From Xylogone sp. PMI_703 (Eukaryota > Ascomycota > Leotiomycetes): DNA of 64,000 nt. Where the stretch lies: positions 4,650,001-4,714,000 of the forward strand of contig JAJTUQ010000005.1 in NCBI GenBank assembly GCA_021399445.1, read 5' to 3'. The notes beneath the pieces are model-generated. The model was not told where the DNA came from, searched no databases, and was given only the letters and a program-made list of their open reading frames with translations. Below, one piece after another: positions 12,674 to 25,380 of this stretch. Numbering within the stretch: position 1 is the first letter of the stretch; each line of letters starts with the position of its first letter. The translations under genes and the position numbers were made by a program.

Positions 12674-13225
12674 ATGGGTTTCTTCTCCAAGGTCGTCCTC
12701 GCAACCGCTGCCATTGCCTCCATGGCTGCTGCCAACACCATCACCTTCGTCAACCAGGACTCCACCGCCCGCACCATCGTCTTCACTCCCTCAGCTGGTC
12801 TGCCCGAGATCCCCTCTCTCAAGCTCGCTGGCTCTGCCACTGAGGTCCAGCAGATCCCTACGGGCTGGATCGGCAACTGGTACTCTGTTTCTGACGGCCA
12901 GCCAAACGTTCCCGGCATGCTCGGTGAGGTCGCCTTCGACGCCTGGAACGGCATCCACTTCTTCGATGTCTCCGCCATCGTGAACCCCAACGACCACAAC
13001 GGTGTCAAGGAGATCTTCCCCAAGAACCAGAACACTCCCATGTCGGGATGCCAAGAAACATGGCCTTGCCCCAATGCCTACAACCTGCCAGATGACATTG
13101 CCACTCTCTCCACTACCGACCCCGACTTGGTCTGCTTGGTTGGCAACCTCAGCAAGAGAAAGAGGAGCGAACCTGAGCCCGCCAGATTCCCACGCCACTT
13201 CATCGATGGTCGCGTCCGAGCATAA
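12674..13225 (+). CDS. Secreted DNase1/thaumatin-like protein
   Basis: Intronless, 183 residues. It has a signal peptide (MGFFSKVVLATAAIASMAAA, cleavage before NTITF). The mature part opens with TITFVNQDSTARTIVFT, contains GWIGNWYSVSDG and PGMLGEVAFDAWNG, and has FDVSAIVNPNDHNGVKE. This matches my memory of a fungal family annotated 'DNase1 protein', which has a thaumatin-like, allergen-type fold. Four cysteines (CQETWPC, LVC and others) could form disulfides. Nuclease activity is only implied by the family name; the biochemical role is not established here. Codon use is strongly biased to C-ending codons, which suggests high expression. The leader and TATA box are well placed. The C-terminal basic tail (KRKRSEPE) may be a Kex2-type processing site. 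Confidence 0.85.
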   Translation: MGFFSKVVLATAAIASMAAANTITFVNQDSTARTIVFTPSAGLPEIPSLKLAGSATEVQQIPTGWIGNWYSVSDGQPNVPGMLGEVAFDAWNGIHFFDVSAIVNPNDHNGVKEIFPKNQNTPMSGCQETWPCPNAYNLPDDIATLSTTDPDLVCLVGNLSKRKRSEPEPARFPRHFIDGRVRA

Positions 13226-14900
13226 ATGTGCTCTCCCAAAGAAAGTCCTGCAATGATTCCTTGATCCAGCTTTTCTTCCATTACTTCTTCAGAAAAACAG
13301 ACATCCAGGCATGATGTAGGAAATGAAGAAAAGCTGGAAACACTGGGACTGGAGCTTATGAAACGAATTCAAAAATCTGCGCATGCGTGCATGCTGCACT
13401 GACAACGGCAACGAATCTTGAGAAATGAAGTCTATTTTGGGACGGCTTTTCTCCATGATATGATCAAAACATTATACCCCCTTTTTGGTTTTCCGGCGCG
13501 GGGGTGTTGGTGGCTTTTATCCCGCCGGGAGTTGGGAGGAAACACACACACAATCGTTATTTTTTGGGAAAACTTCTTATACCTTCTTTTTGTTCATACA
13601 TTCTTCTTCGCAGCACAAGGATATGTCACTCGTTTTTTACTATATCTTTTCTGCTGCACTGCTTCGCAGACTTACATATTTCACGCTCATTTTGGAAAAT
13701 AACACACATTCGTTTAAAGACAATCTTTAGAAACACTTCTTGTATATAGGTTTAGGGCAATCTTTTGGTATATATATAGACTTGGGAAAATGGAGGCAGG
13801 GATCTGGATTGGATAGAAAGGACAAGATGAGAAACGAAATGACAATGAAAATTTATGATCCCTTAACATTTATTCGTTACCTTACACTGTTACTATACCG
13901 TTGTGAAAAAGAATAATGTGTAGATCCAATCTTACCTTAGTGGAAATACCTACTCGTACAAGTAACTTTCATAACGGACAACTTACAACTTCTCTTAACC
14001 TCCCTTGATTTCCCCCCAGCATGTAGTTCTGTGCGGTGAGGTAATTTACTATGCCTTTCAGCGTCTCCTCTTTTTCGTCTCCTTCTTCGAGTCTTCGCAA
14101 GTCTTTGTTCCTGTCATTTTGTAAAGCCTTTCCCTTGCGGTAATTTAATGCAGCTTGGGCCTCAATTACAAAATCTGCAGCTGGGCCGTTCGGGAACAGG
14201 TGCATCAGTGTGATGATAGTAGCAACAAATTAATTCTGCAGATCCACAGATCATCGACGCGATGTCGAAATCGAAGTCCGTAGGAGGCTTAATAGAGGAT
14301 TCTTGACCAGTTTTCCTCCATCGTTTTCTGATGGAGGGCTACTGGAGGCATCCGGGAGGGGCAGCTGAAGTCATTCTCGAGATTGCTATTATTCCTCACG
14401 TTTTCTAGGGGTAACAAGTAAGTGAAGATGCGCTTTGTGGAGTTGCAACGGGAAGATTCGCTGTTTCATTGCTTTATCGTGGCAGCACCGGCTGAACCAC
14501 TCATTTAATGGAGTCTCATTGTTGCGGGAACGCGAACATGAGAGCCTAACACTGTAATTCCCATAGAGACTGCGGCAATAACAAGGTCTGCTGTTCCCAT
14601 TTCGTAGTATATAACAGTAGTAGGATCGATATCAGTGGTATGAGTTTGCAACAGTATAATGTGAATGCAAAGTTGATACTCTTGGATAGTGCTGAGAGGA
14701 GATGTGAGGTCTTTCAAGCTGTGAGGGTAAACACCTAGCCTCAAGTGCTTAGCAGCGAGACAAGATTTCCGCTCTCTACCTGAGTATCCGAGGGCCCGTA
14801 CTCAATTCATTTCCACGAATGAGCGGGCTGGGTCGTCCATTACTAGCCAGGAACTCCTTGTAGATACCGCAGATAACTGGCAACAGGAAAGATCAAAACA
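13226..14900. other. Stretch without a supported gene
   Basis: Contains the 3' region of the DNase1/thaumatin-like gene. Two minus-strand frames, 13969-14205 (acidic/basic, 78 codons) and 14505-14744, have no recognisable domain and are not backed by splice signals. They could be distal pieces of the HNH-like relic just upstream on the same strand, but I could not join them. Confidence 0.4.
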
Positions 14901-15022
14901 TACATCTGTTTGTTAGGAACAAGAATCTCAACGAGAGAAGTACCCCATAGTAGGATAGCCTGAACTTTGGACTATTTTGTACTGCGGCACCAATTCGGTC
15001 GAAATCTGCTGTTGTGACCGTA

Positions 15023-15777
15023 CTAATAGGAGGTGGTATGGTCAGTGGCACATTGACTTTCCTTATCTTGGTATTTTATCTTAGAAGTAGATCGTTCTTC
15101 AGATCGATTTGCCCATCGTATGATGGCATTGAAGGATCTCAACGCAAAATATCCATTATTCCAGCCGGCATGCATCTCTTTACTCAACATCAAGACATTG
15201 CGGTACGTGTCTGGCAGAGGCGCTTCATATTGGAAGAGCTCACTCTTCCACGTCGTCTGGAGCTTTTGGTCCGAGAAAAACATTTCTAGTACCTTCCAAA
15301 GGTACTCATTGTATCCCAGCATTTCATCCGACGGGTTTCACTGCATAAGGTATGAAGTTGTATGCGTTGGCAAAACGCTCGGGAAAGATTGTGATAAAGA
15401 GGAGGATTTCGCCAATGAGGCATATTAAGTCAAGCCAGTCTGAAGTTTCCATCTTTATCACAATAGACGGCGTTGGCTTGTTATTATTGAGGTTATGGGT
15501 TTACTTTTGGAGGGGAAGGGAAGGGGGAGGAGGATGGTTGCTTTCCCCCTCCTTCACAGACCGGGAGATTCACCCCTGGTAAAGAATTGCGTGTGGTCAG
15601 CAGGAATATAAACATTCCAGATCTGTAAATGGCGTCTAGCTTTTTGTCACGCTTTTCGCCCTCTCGAGCCCTTTTGGTGAGTCGCATCTTTATCTCATCA
15701 TCTAAACCCCCTCGCCTGAATCCGAGGTTTTTCGCTTCTCTTGGCATTAACTTCTGGGCAATCTTCCCTCCAATCAA
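15023..15777 (-). pseudogene. HNH nuclease-like gene relic
   Basis: The 15322-15023 frame has the layout of fungal HNH_2-type proteins: WKVLEMFFSDQKLQTTW, then LPDTYRNVLMLSKEMHAGWNNGYFALR. This matches the conserved N-x-L-x-L-x-x-x-x-H-x-x-(F/W)-(D/N)-x-G-x-(F)-A-L segment around the catalytic His and Asn. Just upstream on the same strand an out-of-frame piece reads IFPERFANAYNFIPYA, where these proteins have the first HNH histidine (AHIFPF-like), here lost. The 15777-15493 frame (GGLDDEIKMRLTKRAREGEKRDKK) could be the coiled N-terminal part. Stops separate the pieces. The HNH call is a family-pattern inference, and the gene looks inactive. Confidence 0.45.
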
Positions 15778-15865
15778 GCCCCTTGTTGCATTTTGGGCAG
15801 AGTGTCTTGGGAGTCCAGCCAGTTTTTGTACCGTTCTCCGTCCTAAGAAAATGGTTTCGTCATAG

Positions 15866-17124
15866 GTGGATATGAAGCCGTATCTGATGTTAGAGTGATG
15901 TATATACTCTGCGACTTGTCATTCGTATGTTAAGTATCCTGATTCAGGCTTGCGTGAGCAGGTGCCGCGGCGTTCAAACTTTGTAATACTTCTCCTATGA
16001 GATCAATATCTGTTAGCATATATCCTTTTCAAGATATAAATCGTGGATTGCGGGTGGCTATAAAACTAATACTGACCTGGAAGCCTTATAAAATGGTGCT
16101 GTTTCATTGTCACTTCAAGGAACTTACAAATTAAACCCCATGAAGATCTAAAATGTATCCTATGTTTGTAAAGTAGGAATCATATTGTATCTTTCTGAGG
16201 ATGAAGACGGGTTGTAGTTGCGTTTTATGTTTTGTAAGATTCAAGGGCTTAAATATTGAGGAACTCCCTGAAGTGAATATCTCATAATGATATTTAATTG
16301 GGGATACTTAGGACTTAAATGGAGAAAGAATCTACAATCGAAGCAAAGTGAATATTGGCAGTCAGAAAACTTCTGAATATGGAGTTGTGTCTCACCTGCT
16401 ATTGAATTTAGAACATTCTGTCCCAGTGAATGAACAGTCAATGACCTCTTATGGGTATTGAATTCCTGCCGGCTTCCTTTCAGTTTCCTGACCAAATGGC
16501 TCCTGAAATCTCTTGTGCTTTAGATTCACTAGCAGCATATAGTTCATCGTATTGGCGCTGCATTCGAAAGTTTGACTGGCACTATGTCACCACCTATTCG
16601 TCCTTCCGTTATCAACTGGTGAATGTTCATTTTTCTTGGTCGTTGTTGTCATCGTTGGCTCTGTAGTCTTCTTCTTCCTCGTATATGAAACCAAACCACT
16701 CAATATCCACCAACCATTCACTCTGAGTAGTGGTCCCATGGAAAATTCATGGCAACAGCTATAACTCGTGCAATGTGCGACTATTCAGAGGCGAATCCAG
16801 TAAGAGTGACCTTTCTCGATCCTCTCTATAGGCCCCCTTCATACCTATTTCTACTCCCTGGGCCTTTAGCACCACAGGAGGGCTCACTATTTCGGCAAAA
16901 CCCCTTGCATTCTGGACCGGTGCAGCTTGAGACCATGTATTCATAATCCTCGTTTTATGACAGTCTCAAAGTAGCCAGACTTGATGAGGCAGAAAAATGA
17001 TTCTTGTTGGTAATGATCTAGCTCTTATCTATACATTGAGTCTGAATTAACCCCTGAGGAACCTATCATTAACTTTTAGGTGAAGAGGCGGATAAAGTCT
17101 GGATCTAGACTTAAAGAAGGCATA
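15866..17124. other. Stretch without a supported gene
   Basis: AT-rich spacer. The open frames are short (under 85 codons), overlap in both directions and show no motif or splice structure. Confidence 0.45.
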
Positions 17125-18134
17125 TCAGAAACCGCGCACAAACATAGAAAATACAACCCCGAATGCCATTTGTTTAAAACCTTCTGCCATCATAAGCTTT
17201 TTCCAGGTCCATTCATCCGCGCTATAGATAAGTACCGTCCGTTCGGGAATCAGTTCCGGAAACCAATAGGTGTGGACAAGAAACAGCAGCTATCAAGCCA
17301 TATATGTTAACTTAGCAATTACAAAGAGAAATCGAGTTCACTTACTGTCTCAGCCATATCCGTAAAGGGGATCGCAATCAACTCTAGGTAAACTATGGAG
17401 CCATAGTACCCCAGTTGCTCACTAATGCAATGCCAGAAGATAGCTTGCATATATGGAAGCTTTAGTAGAAAACCGAATAGGACCGCAACACCTAACAGAA
17501 CGACGGGAAAAGAAAGCAAGGAGAAAAGGATGTATAACTTTCGGTCCGACGTGGTACGTTTAATTCGTTGGCACAATTCAATGCAGGGTTCGATGTCGTT
17601 TCGCTATAAGAGATTAGCAAGCTGCGCATAGTCTTGATTGCTCCTGCAATTGCAGATATAGAGGAACTATATGATAGCATAGTGTTTCCTCGAATAGATG
17701 TATTCTTTTGCACGTTTCAATTGAGAGATAAAAAAACTTCGACGACTTACATTCTGCCTGATCGATTCTAAAATTCCAAACCATAGGAAGGAGACAGAGA
17801 AATGTGTTAACCTTGCAACATCATTCATATCGGATGCCGACCCGCAATTGCACCTGTATATATATTTGGAAAGTCGTTCTGTGGTCATGCCTACTAATAT
17901 GAAGAAGAGTGCTGTCGAGACATAATGCCAGTAAATCCATAGACTGCCTAGGTTCCACCTCCAGCCTGGGCCAAGGTAAAAGATGAAAAACGTCTTTTCA
18001 ATAAGTAGAATGATAAACAGGCGCTGTAAGACTGCCCACATGATGGGCCATTGCAAGGTTGTGAGGAGGGCGTAAGCGCCTACTGCTGCGATAGAAGCAA
18101 CACAGTAGAGTGGGTGGTACAGCACAGATAACAT
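17125..18134 (-). CDS. Unrecognised multi-span membrane protein, three exons
   Basis: Exons 18134-17751, 17603-17346 and 17289-17125 join in phase 0 to give 268 residues. Both donors are GTAAGT. Branch-like GCTAATC precedes the first acceptor (CTTATAG), and TTGCTAAG precedes the second (TTGATAG). Retained introns would hit stops. The ATG at 18134 (MLSVLYHPLYCVAS) is preferred over an upstream GTG. The protein has about four to six hydrophobic spans, including ASIAAVGAYALLTTLQW, LFIILLIEKTFFIFYLG, HYVSTALFFILVGM and LFSLLSFPVVLLGVAVLFG. It also has acidic/basic turns and a C-terminal segment with PELIPERTVLIYSADEWTW. I recognise no family. It is the only coherent multi-exon gene in this gene-poor stretch. 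Clean phases and good splice sites argue it is functional. Confidence 0.6.
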
Positions 18135-21100
18135 TTTTACTGCTCTCTTCACCTTTGATCGAGTGTTCCGTTTGAGATTATAGCTGGGAATATTTGAAAG
18201 TTATAGTTTTATGAAGTCGTAGGAGGTATTGTTTGGAAAGAGAAGTATGGTCTGACTATCGAGCTCGAGTATGGACGTAAGGTTGTTCTTTCCATCAGGC
18301 ACGACACCAAAAAGGAAAGAGGTTGCAGTCGCAGAAGCCAAAACTGAACCCTGCCCTCCTGCCTTAGGTTCAACCGTGTTGGTAAGAGCATACAAGTTGA
18401 AACCTATATGTTCGTATTTAGCTATTAAATTGAGTTAGGGAGCTCTGCGTCTTCAGTAACAACGAAGACGCGTGTAGCTCCCAACAAGGTACATGGGAGA
18501 ATGAGCTTGGAACCAAATTATACTATTAACAGTGGGAGAAATGCCTACCAAGGGTTCTACAATAAACTTAGTTCAGTCCACCCTCCTGGTCTAGAATGTC
18601 CGCGGAATAATATTACATCGCCCGCTTTCTAGAAACATGGTCTTCAGTAGATGCTAGCCCCCCTTTTTGCAAGTATTGTTTCGTTTCCAGAAGAGCCTAG
18701 AATACAGCCCCCGTAGGACATGTTCCACCACTGACGAAGTAATAGAATTACCATGAGCCTAGAATATGCTTTGATTAAGGCTGCTTCGACAGCATTTCCT
18801 CTTCACTTCTACAGTCTAATTTAAACAATCACCGTATTATATAAGGAGTTTTTCCTTATTCACTCTATCTTTTGTATTTTTTCTCATTTGCACCATTAAC
18901 ACCTCTGAATTCTCTATTCTCTAGATCCAGGATCGTAAAGCTTCCATACATCCACTCCTATATTCTATCGTCTACGAAAGATCTCTCGTGATGATAGATA
19001 CCCCTACCCTCCCTCCTTCTTCTCTTGGTCACAGGAAGATTCTCATAAGATATGCAGATCATCCGATCTGCTACGAAATAAGCTCGGGTGAAAACCCTGC
19101 AACTAACCTTATTTTGGAGGCAAAACGATGATATTACTTTCTTTTGCTTTCCCATTTTCATATCTGACCTACAGCATTCACCATAACCACAGGAGCTCTT
19201 CCGAGAGAAAATCATTCTTTCTCGAAAGAATATATCAAGCGCTTGTAAGAGCACAATCTAAGTTATATATGTGATGTCTACGGGCCAAGCTAACAATTAC
19301 TATAACCAGACGTGATGAAACCAATAGGACTAATCTCAGCCACTTCAATGATACAACAATGGCAACCCATTAAAGGCTAAGCTTAGAACTGAGTGAACAG
19401 CTAAGATGCACTGGATTCAGGTATAGCAAAAAGTCAGCTGATTGCATCGAGTAGTCGACGTTAAGTCTACGTAGGCGACGCAGCTGTTCTCCTCGCAGCA
19501 TGTGCAAAGAAAAAGTCGGCTCTTCTCAGATCCAACCGCAATGACCTGGCTCACTATGCAATAACAATCGGGCATGTCTTTCCACAGATATCATAGTATT
19601 ACACAGTCTATTATAAAATGCTAGGGGAATTTGTAGTACCGAGAGGTCCTGATCGAAATGTCAGCTACTGCTACACGTGGGAGTCAATGATGCCCACTGG
19701 GAACTTATGACTCAATTTAAGTAGTTGATTCAGAACCACTGATGCAACAGGCATAAAGCTTAGCATCTCTTCTAGCTGCGGAGGCTGTAGTGTCAAGGAT
19801 TTAGAGCCTGGCCATAGCTACCAGGGAGCAGCACCGTCGTGTCTTTTTATGACTATTCTTACATGTATACAGATGTGCAGCTTTGGTAAGGAGGCAGTCA
19901 TTGTTAGAAATCCGACCTAGAATTATTAATAAACACAAAGATTCGATGGGCAAATCGCTCATTTGCAATGGAGTACCAATATGGAATATAGACTGCGAAC
20001 TGGCTATTAAAAGGCAAATCCGACAAGAAGACTGGATTTGAGTATATATTCTTTTTAGAAGCTCTGTATTGTGGAAGATTGGATAATTTAGACCCAAGTG
20101 TATACTCTTGACTACTAGAACACTATGAGTTGCTCTATTAAACGTAAAAGAAAATATTGACTCCATGCGGCTCTTTTCCGGATATAATAATTGAGGCCCA
20201 GGAGGTAGTTCTGGATGAAGAAGATGTTCACATCACAAAAATAGAACATCAAAGCCGGTTTCTATTTGCCCTGGCGAAAAAGAATACAAAAAAACATACA
20301 ACAGAAGGGATTCGCTGGTCGTCACCGACCCAACTACTAGACTTCCGATTTGAGGCTTATGTATGGCAGAGCGGACGGGATGCCCAGTTCTCCTCAATCT
20401 ATGGTCGTATGTGACAGCTCGTCTCTTAATCTATCTTATGAATAGATGGGCTCTTGCTGATTCGGGGATGAACAGAACACCATGGAACTTGTAGCGAGGA
20501 AGTAGGAGTCTGCTACAGAACGGTCGACATTTGCGAGATGGAAATACGTGATCAGCTTTGCAAAGTGGCTTTTACCTCTACATCATACAGATGTGCTAAT
20601 GAAATTATAAGTTATACATTTGCGCAAAGAGGCTGCACGCCTACAAGCTACAGTAATAGATAGCAACGGCGATATATATTTATCTCCTTCATGTACGCCA
20701 CTGGATTTAACTGCTATCTTCCAGTACAAACCCTCACTCTACCTTTTGTATAAAATTGTAGCTTTGGAATGATCGCATCCTAATCTCAAGATCGTAATTG
20801 ACCTGAAATCATAGAACTAAAATTCCAAACTTTCCATGCTTTTGGGACTGAAAAGGGGGGTCGATCACGTGGTCACAATGATGGCACAGTTGCTCGACTC
20901 TCCAAAACCATAAAGTAAGCTCAAGCTATTCGATAGAAAACAGCAAGCTATTGTTATACTAGCACAAATATTTTCCAGGTTTGTAACATTTAGTATCTCA
21001 ATAATAGCGCGGCATTGGAGTTCACCCACGTGATACATCGGTGCTTTGGAGCTGTTAAAGTTTGTGGAAAAGCTCATTGTGCGATCCCGAAACGGAATGT

Positions 21101-23912
21101 ATTCGCATGCAACGTAGCAGCAGAATCTAACCGGATAACCAGCGATTCTCCGAGCTCAGCAGCATGAAAAATTTTCGGCCTTGTCGCATTTGCGTCATTG
21201 GGTGGAGGCGAAAAGTTTTGATGAAGAGTAAAAATAGATGCAGGAAATGCAGGAAAAAGTTGCAAAGAGGATATCCGGCCTAAGGCATCAACAGATAGAG
21301 TTTTCATGTAAGCAGGTGCCAAGATTTGCTGTTGTGCAGGTGAACTTTCCATCAGCACCAGGGCAACCACGGCTCGCACGGTGAGTACCTTAATGCGACC
21401 TCCCGATAAGAGAACTAGCGTCGGGACAATCATTGATAAGAGGTCCAGCTCAAGTACCCACAATGGCACCTAGCTTAGAGAGCTTGAACCGGAATTTCAG
21501 TTTCTCACAACGCATCACAGTGCAGTAGTACCTCGAGTACCATAATAGAAGAGTGGGTATCGTGGGTATCTCTGATAGCCGCCGGGTCGGCCGCCCCATG
21601 ATGCAATTTTGTGGACGGGAACAGAGAAAGCCAGGAAAGTGTGGGAAATGAGAGATGTTCCCAATCATGTCAAAATTGGGCAATCCCTTATCGCATCGCA
21701 AAGGTCGTCTTATTTCCACACGTGAGCAACAACCTCTTGGAGCGCCCTTGGCAATCAATATTGGATCAACATGGCCCTCGAGTCAGCGTTGCTTCTCCAT
21801 CAATAATGAGTTATGTGTAATAATTGCATCCAGATTAGTGCGGTGGTGGGTGTCCCAACCAGCCACAAGAAGCCCCAACGACCTTTCACGTCAAAGCCTC
21901 GAGTGGCAGATCCTCATGCACCCACTACACAGTACCGTACAAGCAGACTCTGTCATGCACCAGCGGCGCAGTTCATCGGCGAAGAGGGAAGGGGTCCTGG
22001 ACAGTCACAACGATGGCGTGCCTGGAGTCGTTGATTTGCTCACCAATAGAGCCACCAGCATTGGAGGGTGGTGAGAGTGGATATCGTGTGGCACAGTGTG
22101 GCATCTGCGAGCCAAGTTGGACCTCGTATTCTAGCAGCTTGACGTCCTTGATAGGCACCGCGTAGGGCAGAAAAGTCCGACTCACTTCGGGGTCTTGGAA
22201 GCTTGTGCCTGTTCTCGAGCGCCATTCGTCCGCGACGAGGTCTGCGCTACTGTACGCTTCTGCAGGACGACATCGGATGAAGGGCGACCCTTTGGTTCTT
22301 CCTTCCCGTACTCGCTCCGCCATGTCTCTCCTGCAAGATCTGTCGCTCCCAGTGCGTGCCTGTCATACCCGTTAACGAGATCCTCCTCTTCTAGTCCAAG
22401 ACGGCCATCTGGTCACGATGGACCGACGAGGAAACGGAGTTATTGCAAACTGGCAATTGCTCGAAGATGTATCGATCAGGTGGGGTGGGCCGCGGGCGAC
22501 GTTGGATTGGCCTCGTATCGCAGGCCTTGGCAAGGGTTCTTGGGCAACAAATGCTGGCTTGAATGGGCAAGGGCGCCAGCGTTGCAGCAAGTTGCGCTCG
22601 GTGCAATTCTGAGCTTCTTCCTTATCGTGCTTAATCAGCCGGGAATGGTCGCCTGGGTTACAGTCCTGTTGTGCTGACGACCCACGACGGCCGCCTACCA
22701 CAGACCTTCATCTGCTCTGTCCTCTCAACGTCTTCACCTCTTTAGGCTCAAGCTCATAGCTATGTGTATCTGTTGCCCAGCTTCGGCCCACCCGGTTATC
22801 AGCGCACACGCCAAGCTCTCACCCTGGCGAGCAGGATCTTCAGCAAGCTTCGTCCTTCTAGCGTTGGTGGTAGGCACAGTAGAAAATGGCACAGTGACAG
22901 TGTCAGTACGGTAGTACCGTAAGAGTAATTAACAGCAGCAGTGCTGACTGAACGGAGTAATTATGGTGCGATGGTGCGATGTTGAGTGCTGACGATTCTG
23001 GGCAAAGCTCGGGGCAAACACCGCGGCATGTCAAGCAATGACTCGAAGCTGTCCATGCCAAAGCAGATAGGGTAGTCTGCATAGAACATAATTGCCTTGG
23101 TTGGGATGGCGCGCGGTGAGCTGGACTCGATAATCAGAAAGTCTATGCGATATCTACAGCCCGGCCAATAAGCGTGATCATCACCTGGCATAAGCTCGCC
23201 GTTCCTGACTTGTCGTCTTCTGGCCTCGTGCAGCGCTGATATTTGCTGGAAGGAAGGTGATCTGCTGCTGGTTGTGGGTGATTTGTCTATCAATATACTT
23301 TTACTCCGTCGTAGCCCAGGTCATGTTCGTGCATCTGCGTTCGGTAGTGTCGACCCTGTTCTGGGAAGGCAGTTGCAGGCGGTAGTTGTCGGGATGAGAG
23401 GATGGCGATGGGCGATGGGCGATGGAGAGACGACGGGGTGGGCTGCGATATGGGCGGATATGACGCGGTGGTTGAAAGAGTGGGTTGTCGACCAGGTCCA
23501 CCAAGGGTCGTCAAGGGCCTGGGGTGCTGTCAATAGCTGCAGGGTTGCTCCCTTGCGGCCTTTTCCTGCCTCAGCCATTTTCTTTTCGCCTTCTTGCCCA
23601 CGGCGATGCTACTGTATCCTTCGCTCTCAGTCCGGGAATCTCCCAATGGCCGTCCATGAGGCAACCAGCCACCGAATGAGCCCCCAATGATGCGCGACTG
23701 AGGTTTAAGTAGAACCATCTCCTGCCATGTCTTGCCCTTTCTCTCTCTCCCTCCTCTCTTGAAAAGTCACACACACACACACACATATACATACCTTCGT
23801 TGTTGTATCGCGCCTGTACAAACAGAGTCATCTGCTTTGCGTTGCTGTATTCTATTCACATTCGCTGAATCCAAGATAACCACTATCGTTCAAATACACA
23901 CACTCGTCCACC
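18135..23912. other. Longest gene-poor stretch of the window
   Basis: About 5.8 kb. 18.1-21.5 kb is AT-rich with no supported gene. The minus-strand frames at 19801-20166 and 21074-21469 lack motifs and splice structure. 21.6-23.6 kb is GC-richer. Its larger frames are minus 21973-22323, plus 22195-22677 and minus 22961-23293. They overlap or abut, and none shows a domain I can name, although a SANT-like string (SRWTDEETELLQ) occurs on the plus strand near 22410. A (CA)n/(TA)n tract at about 23768-23792 lies in the leader of the next gene. Confidence 0.4.
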
Positions 23913-24425
23913 ATGCAGTTCAAGCCAGTCGTCCTTGCTCTTGGCCTCGTTGCCGCCGTCCAGGCTTGGGGTAACGGTACCGTCTACACCACGATCACCA
24001 CCGACATCTACACCACGGTCTGCCCTAGCCCAACCAGCATTGTTGTCGGCAACCAGACCTACACTGTCACCGAGTCTACCACCTTGACCATCACCAGTAA
24101 GTGATCTTCTTCTCATATGCTATCGACATCTCATCCTGTACATGAGAAACTCTGTTCTATATATCAGTATCTAACATCCTGTCCAGACTGCCCATGCACC
24201 ATCTCCACGCCAGTGGTTCCAACCACCACCTACTACCCCAACTCCACTATCATTGTTGTGCCTCCACCAGTCAGCTCCGTTGCTAGCACCGGCATCATCC
24301 CACCTCCCGCCAGCACCGTCCCTAGCGGACCATCCGCCTCCGCAAGCTTCGTCAATGCTGCCCCCGTAAAGGAGGCTAGCCTCGGCGCTATCGTCTTGGC
24401 CGGTGCTGCTGCGTTGTTCTTGTAA
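23913..24425 (+). CDS. Small GPI-anchored cell-wall protein
   Basis: Exons 23913-24096 and 24187-24425 encode 140 residues. The 90-nt intron has donor GTAAGT, branch CTAAC at 24171 and acceptor CCAG. The junction gives TITNCPCTIS, keeping a C-x-C pair. The layout is: signal peptide (MQFKPVVLALGLVAAVQA); a Thr/Tyr-rich part with possible N-glycosylation (NGTVYTT, NQTYTVT); Pro/Val/Thr-rich repeats (VVPTTTYYPNST, VVPPPVSS); a Ser/Ala/Pro stalk; and a C-terminal hydrophobic tail (LGAIVLAGAAALFL) preceded by small residues, as for GPI attachment. It probably acts in the cell wall or plasma membrane, with no enzymatic domain. The promoter is CT- and CA-rich. Confidence 0.75.
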
Positions 24426-25380
24426 GTCCCAGTTCATCGTGATCAAGGGATCTGCTAGAGGGAGTGAGTTGGAGACGGAGACGTCGTGGACAGTAAGGAG
24501 TCGGAGTTTCTTTCAATTAATCATTAATGAGAGTTATGCTTGCACGATCGGGGACAGGACCTTGGCTTCCTAGGGTTTCTATCTTTTACGGAAAGGAGGG
24601 CATGCTTTTCTGGCGCGGAACTTTTATCTTGTGCAGTTGGTGAGGAAAGGCGAAACACGCCTTGGGACACGCTCCTTTAACGAAAGGGTACATGGACATT
24701 TACGTATGAAACTTTGTTTGGCTTCTCAAAAAAAAGTCTTGTCGACAGCTTGGGTTGGGAGCTCTCCCGTTCGCTATCTGGCTTGAACGCGGAGATGTTC
24801 ACACCCAGTTGTCAGACTTGACTTCATTTTCACGTTTATTATTTTTCGGTATCTGAGCCTACGATACGATACGTATTCATGTGGGACGATGGCTCATCCT
24901 CGGAAGAGGTCGATGGAGGGAAGGGGGAATATATGATACCACTTTAATACCTTGAGCATCGGAGTTGGGTAGATAGATTTAATGGAAAGGTGACTGGTTT
25001 GGAGTGCCATTAACTTATTGTTCCTCGTCCTGTCCTTTGTGACTTGAAATATGTGATCATTGTGTTATTGTCCCCAGCGTGCGCCCTTACCTTTCTCGTA
25101 GCCTACTGAAAAGGGTCTTCGTCAACCGTAATAAGTGCCTATATAAGATTCCCCATCTTTATTCATATTAGCTTTAAAAAAAATTCTAGGATTGATTATG
25201 TCTTGTTAAATTGTCAAGAGCCCAGTAGTGCGGAGTACAGTACATGATAAGTAAAAACTCTGCACACCTAGAGAGATATAGGATTGATTAATGCTTTAAC
25301 GCCACATCTCCTACACAAGCAACAACCTGCTCGAAAATATTCATCCTGTCGTCCGATCCTCCAGCAAAGTATTCGGAAAA
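24426..25380. other. Spacer without a supported gene
   Basis: Contains the 3' region of the GPI protein gene, then AT-rich sequence leading into repeat copy B. Nothing else is visible. Confidence 0.5.

Noticed and set aside
19801..20166. 121-codon minus-strand frame
   Set aside because: Open but with no domain, no splice partners and no conserved-looking blocks; AT-rich context.
21973..22677. Overlapping frames of 116, 160 and 109 codons on both strands
   Set aside because: High GC makes long frames common; they contradict each other and carry no motif I recognise.
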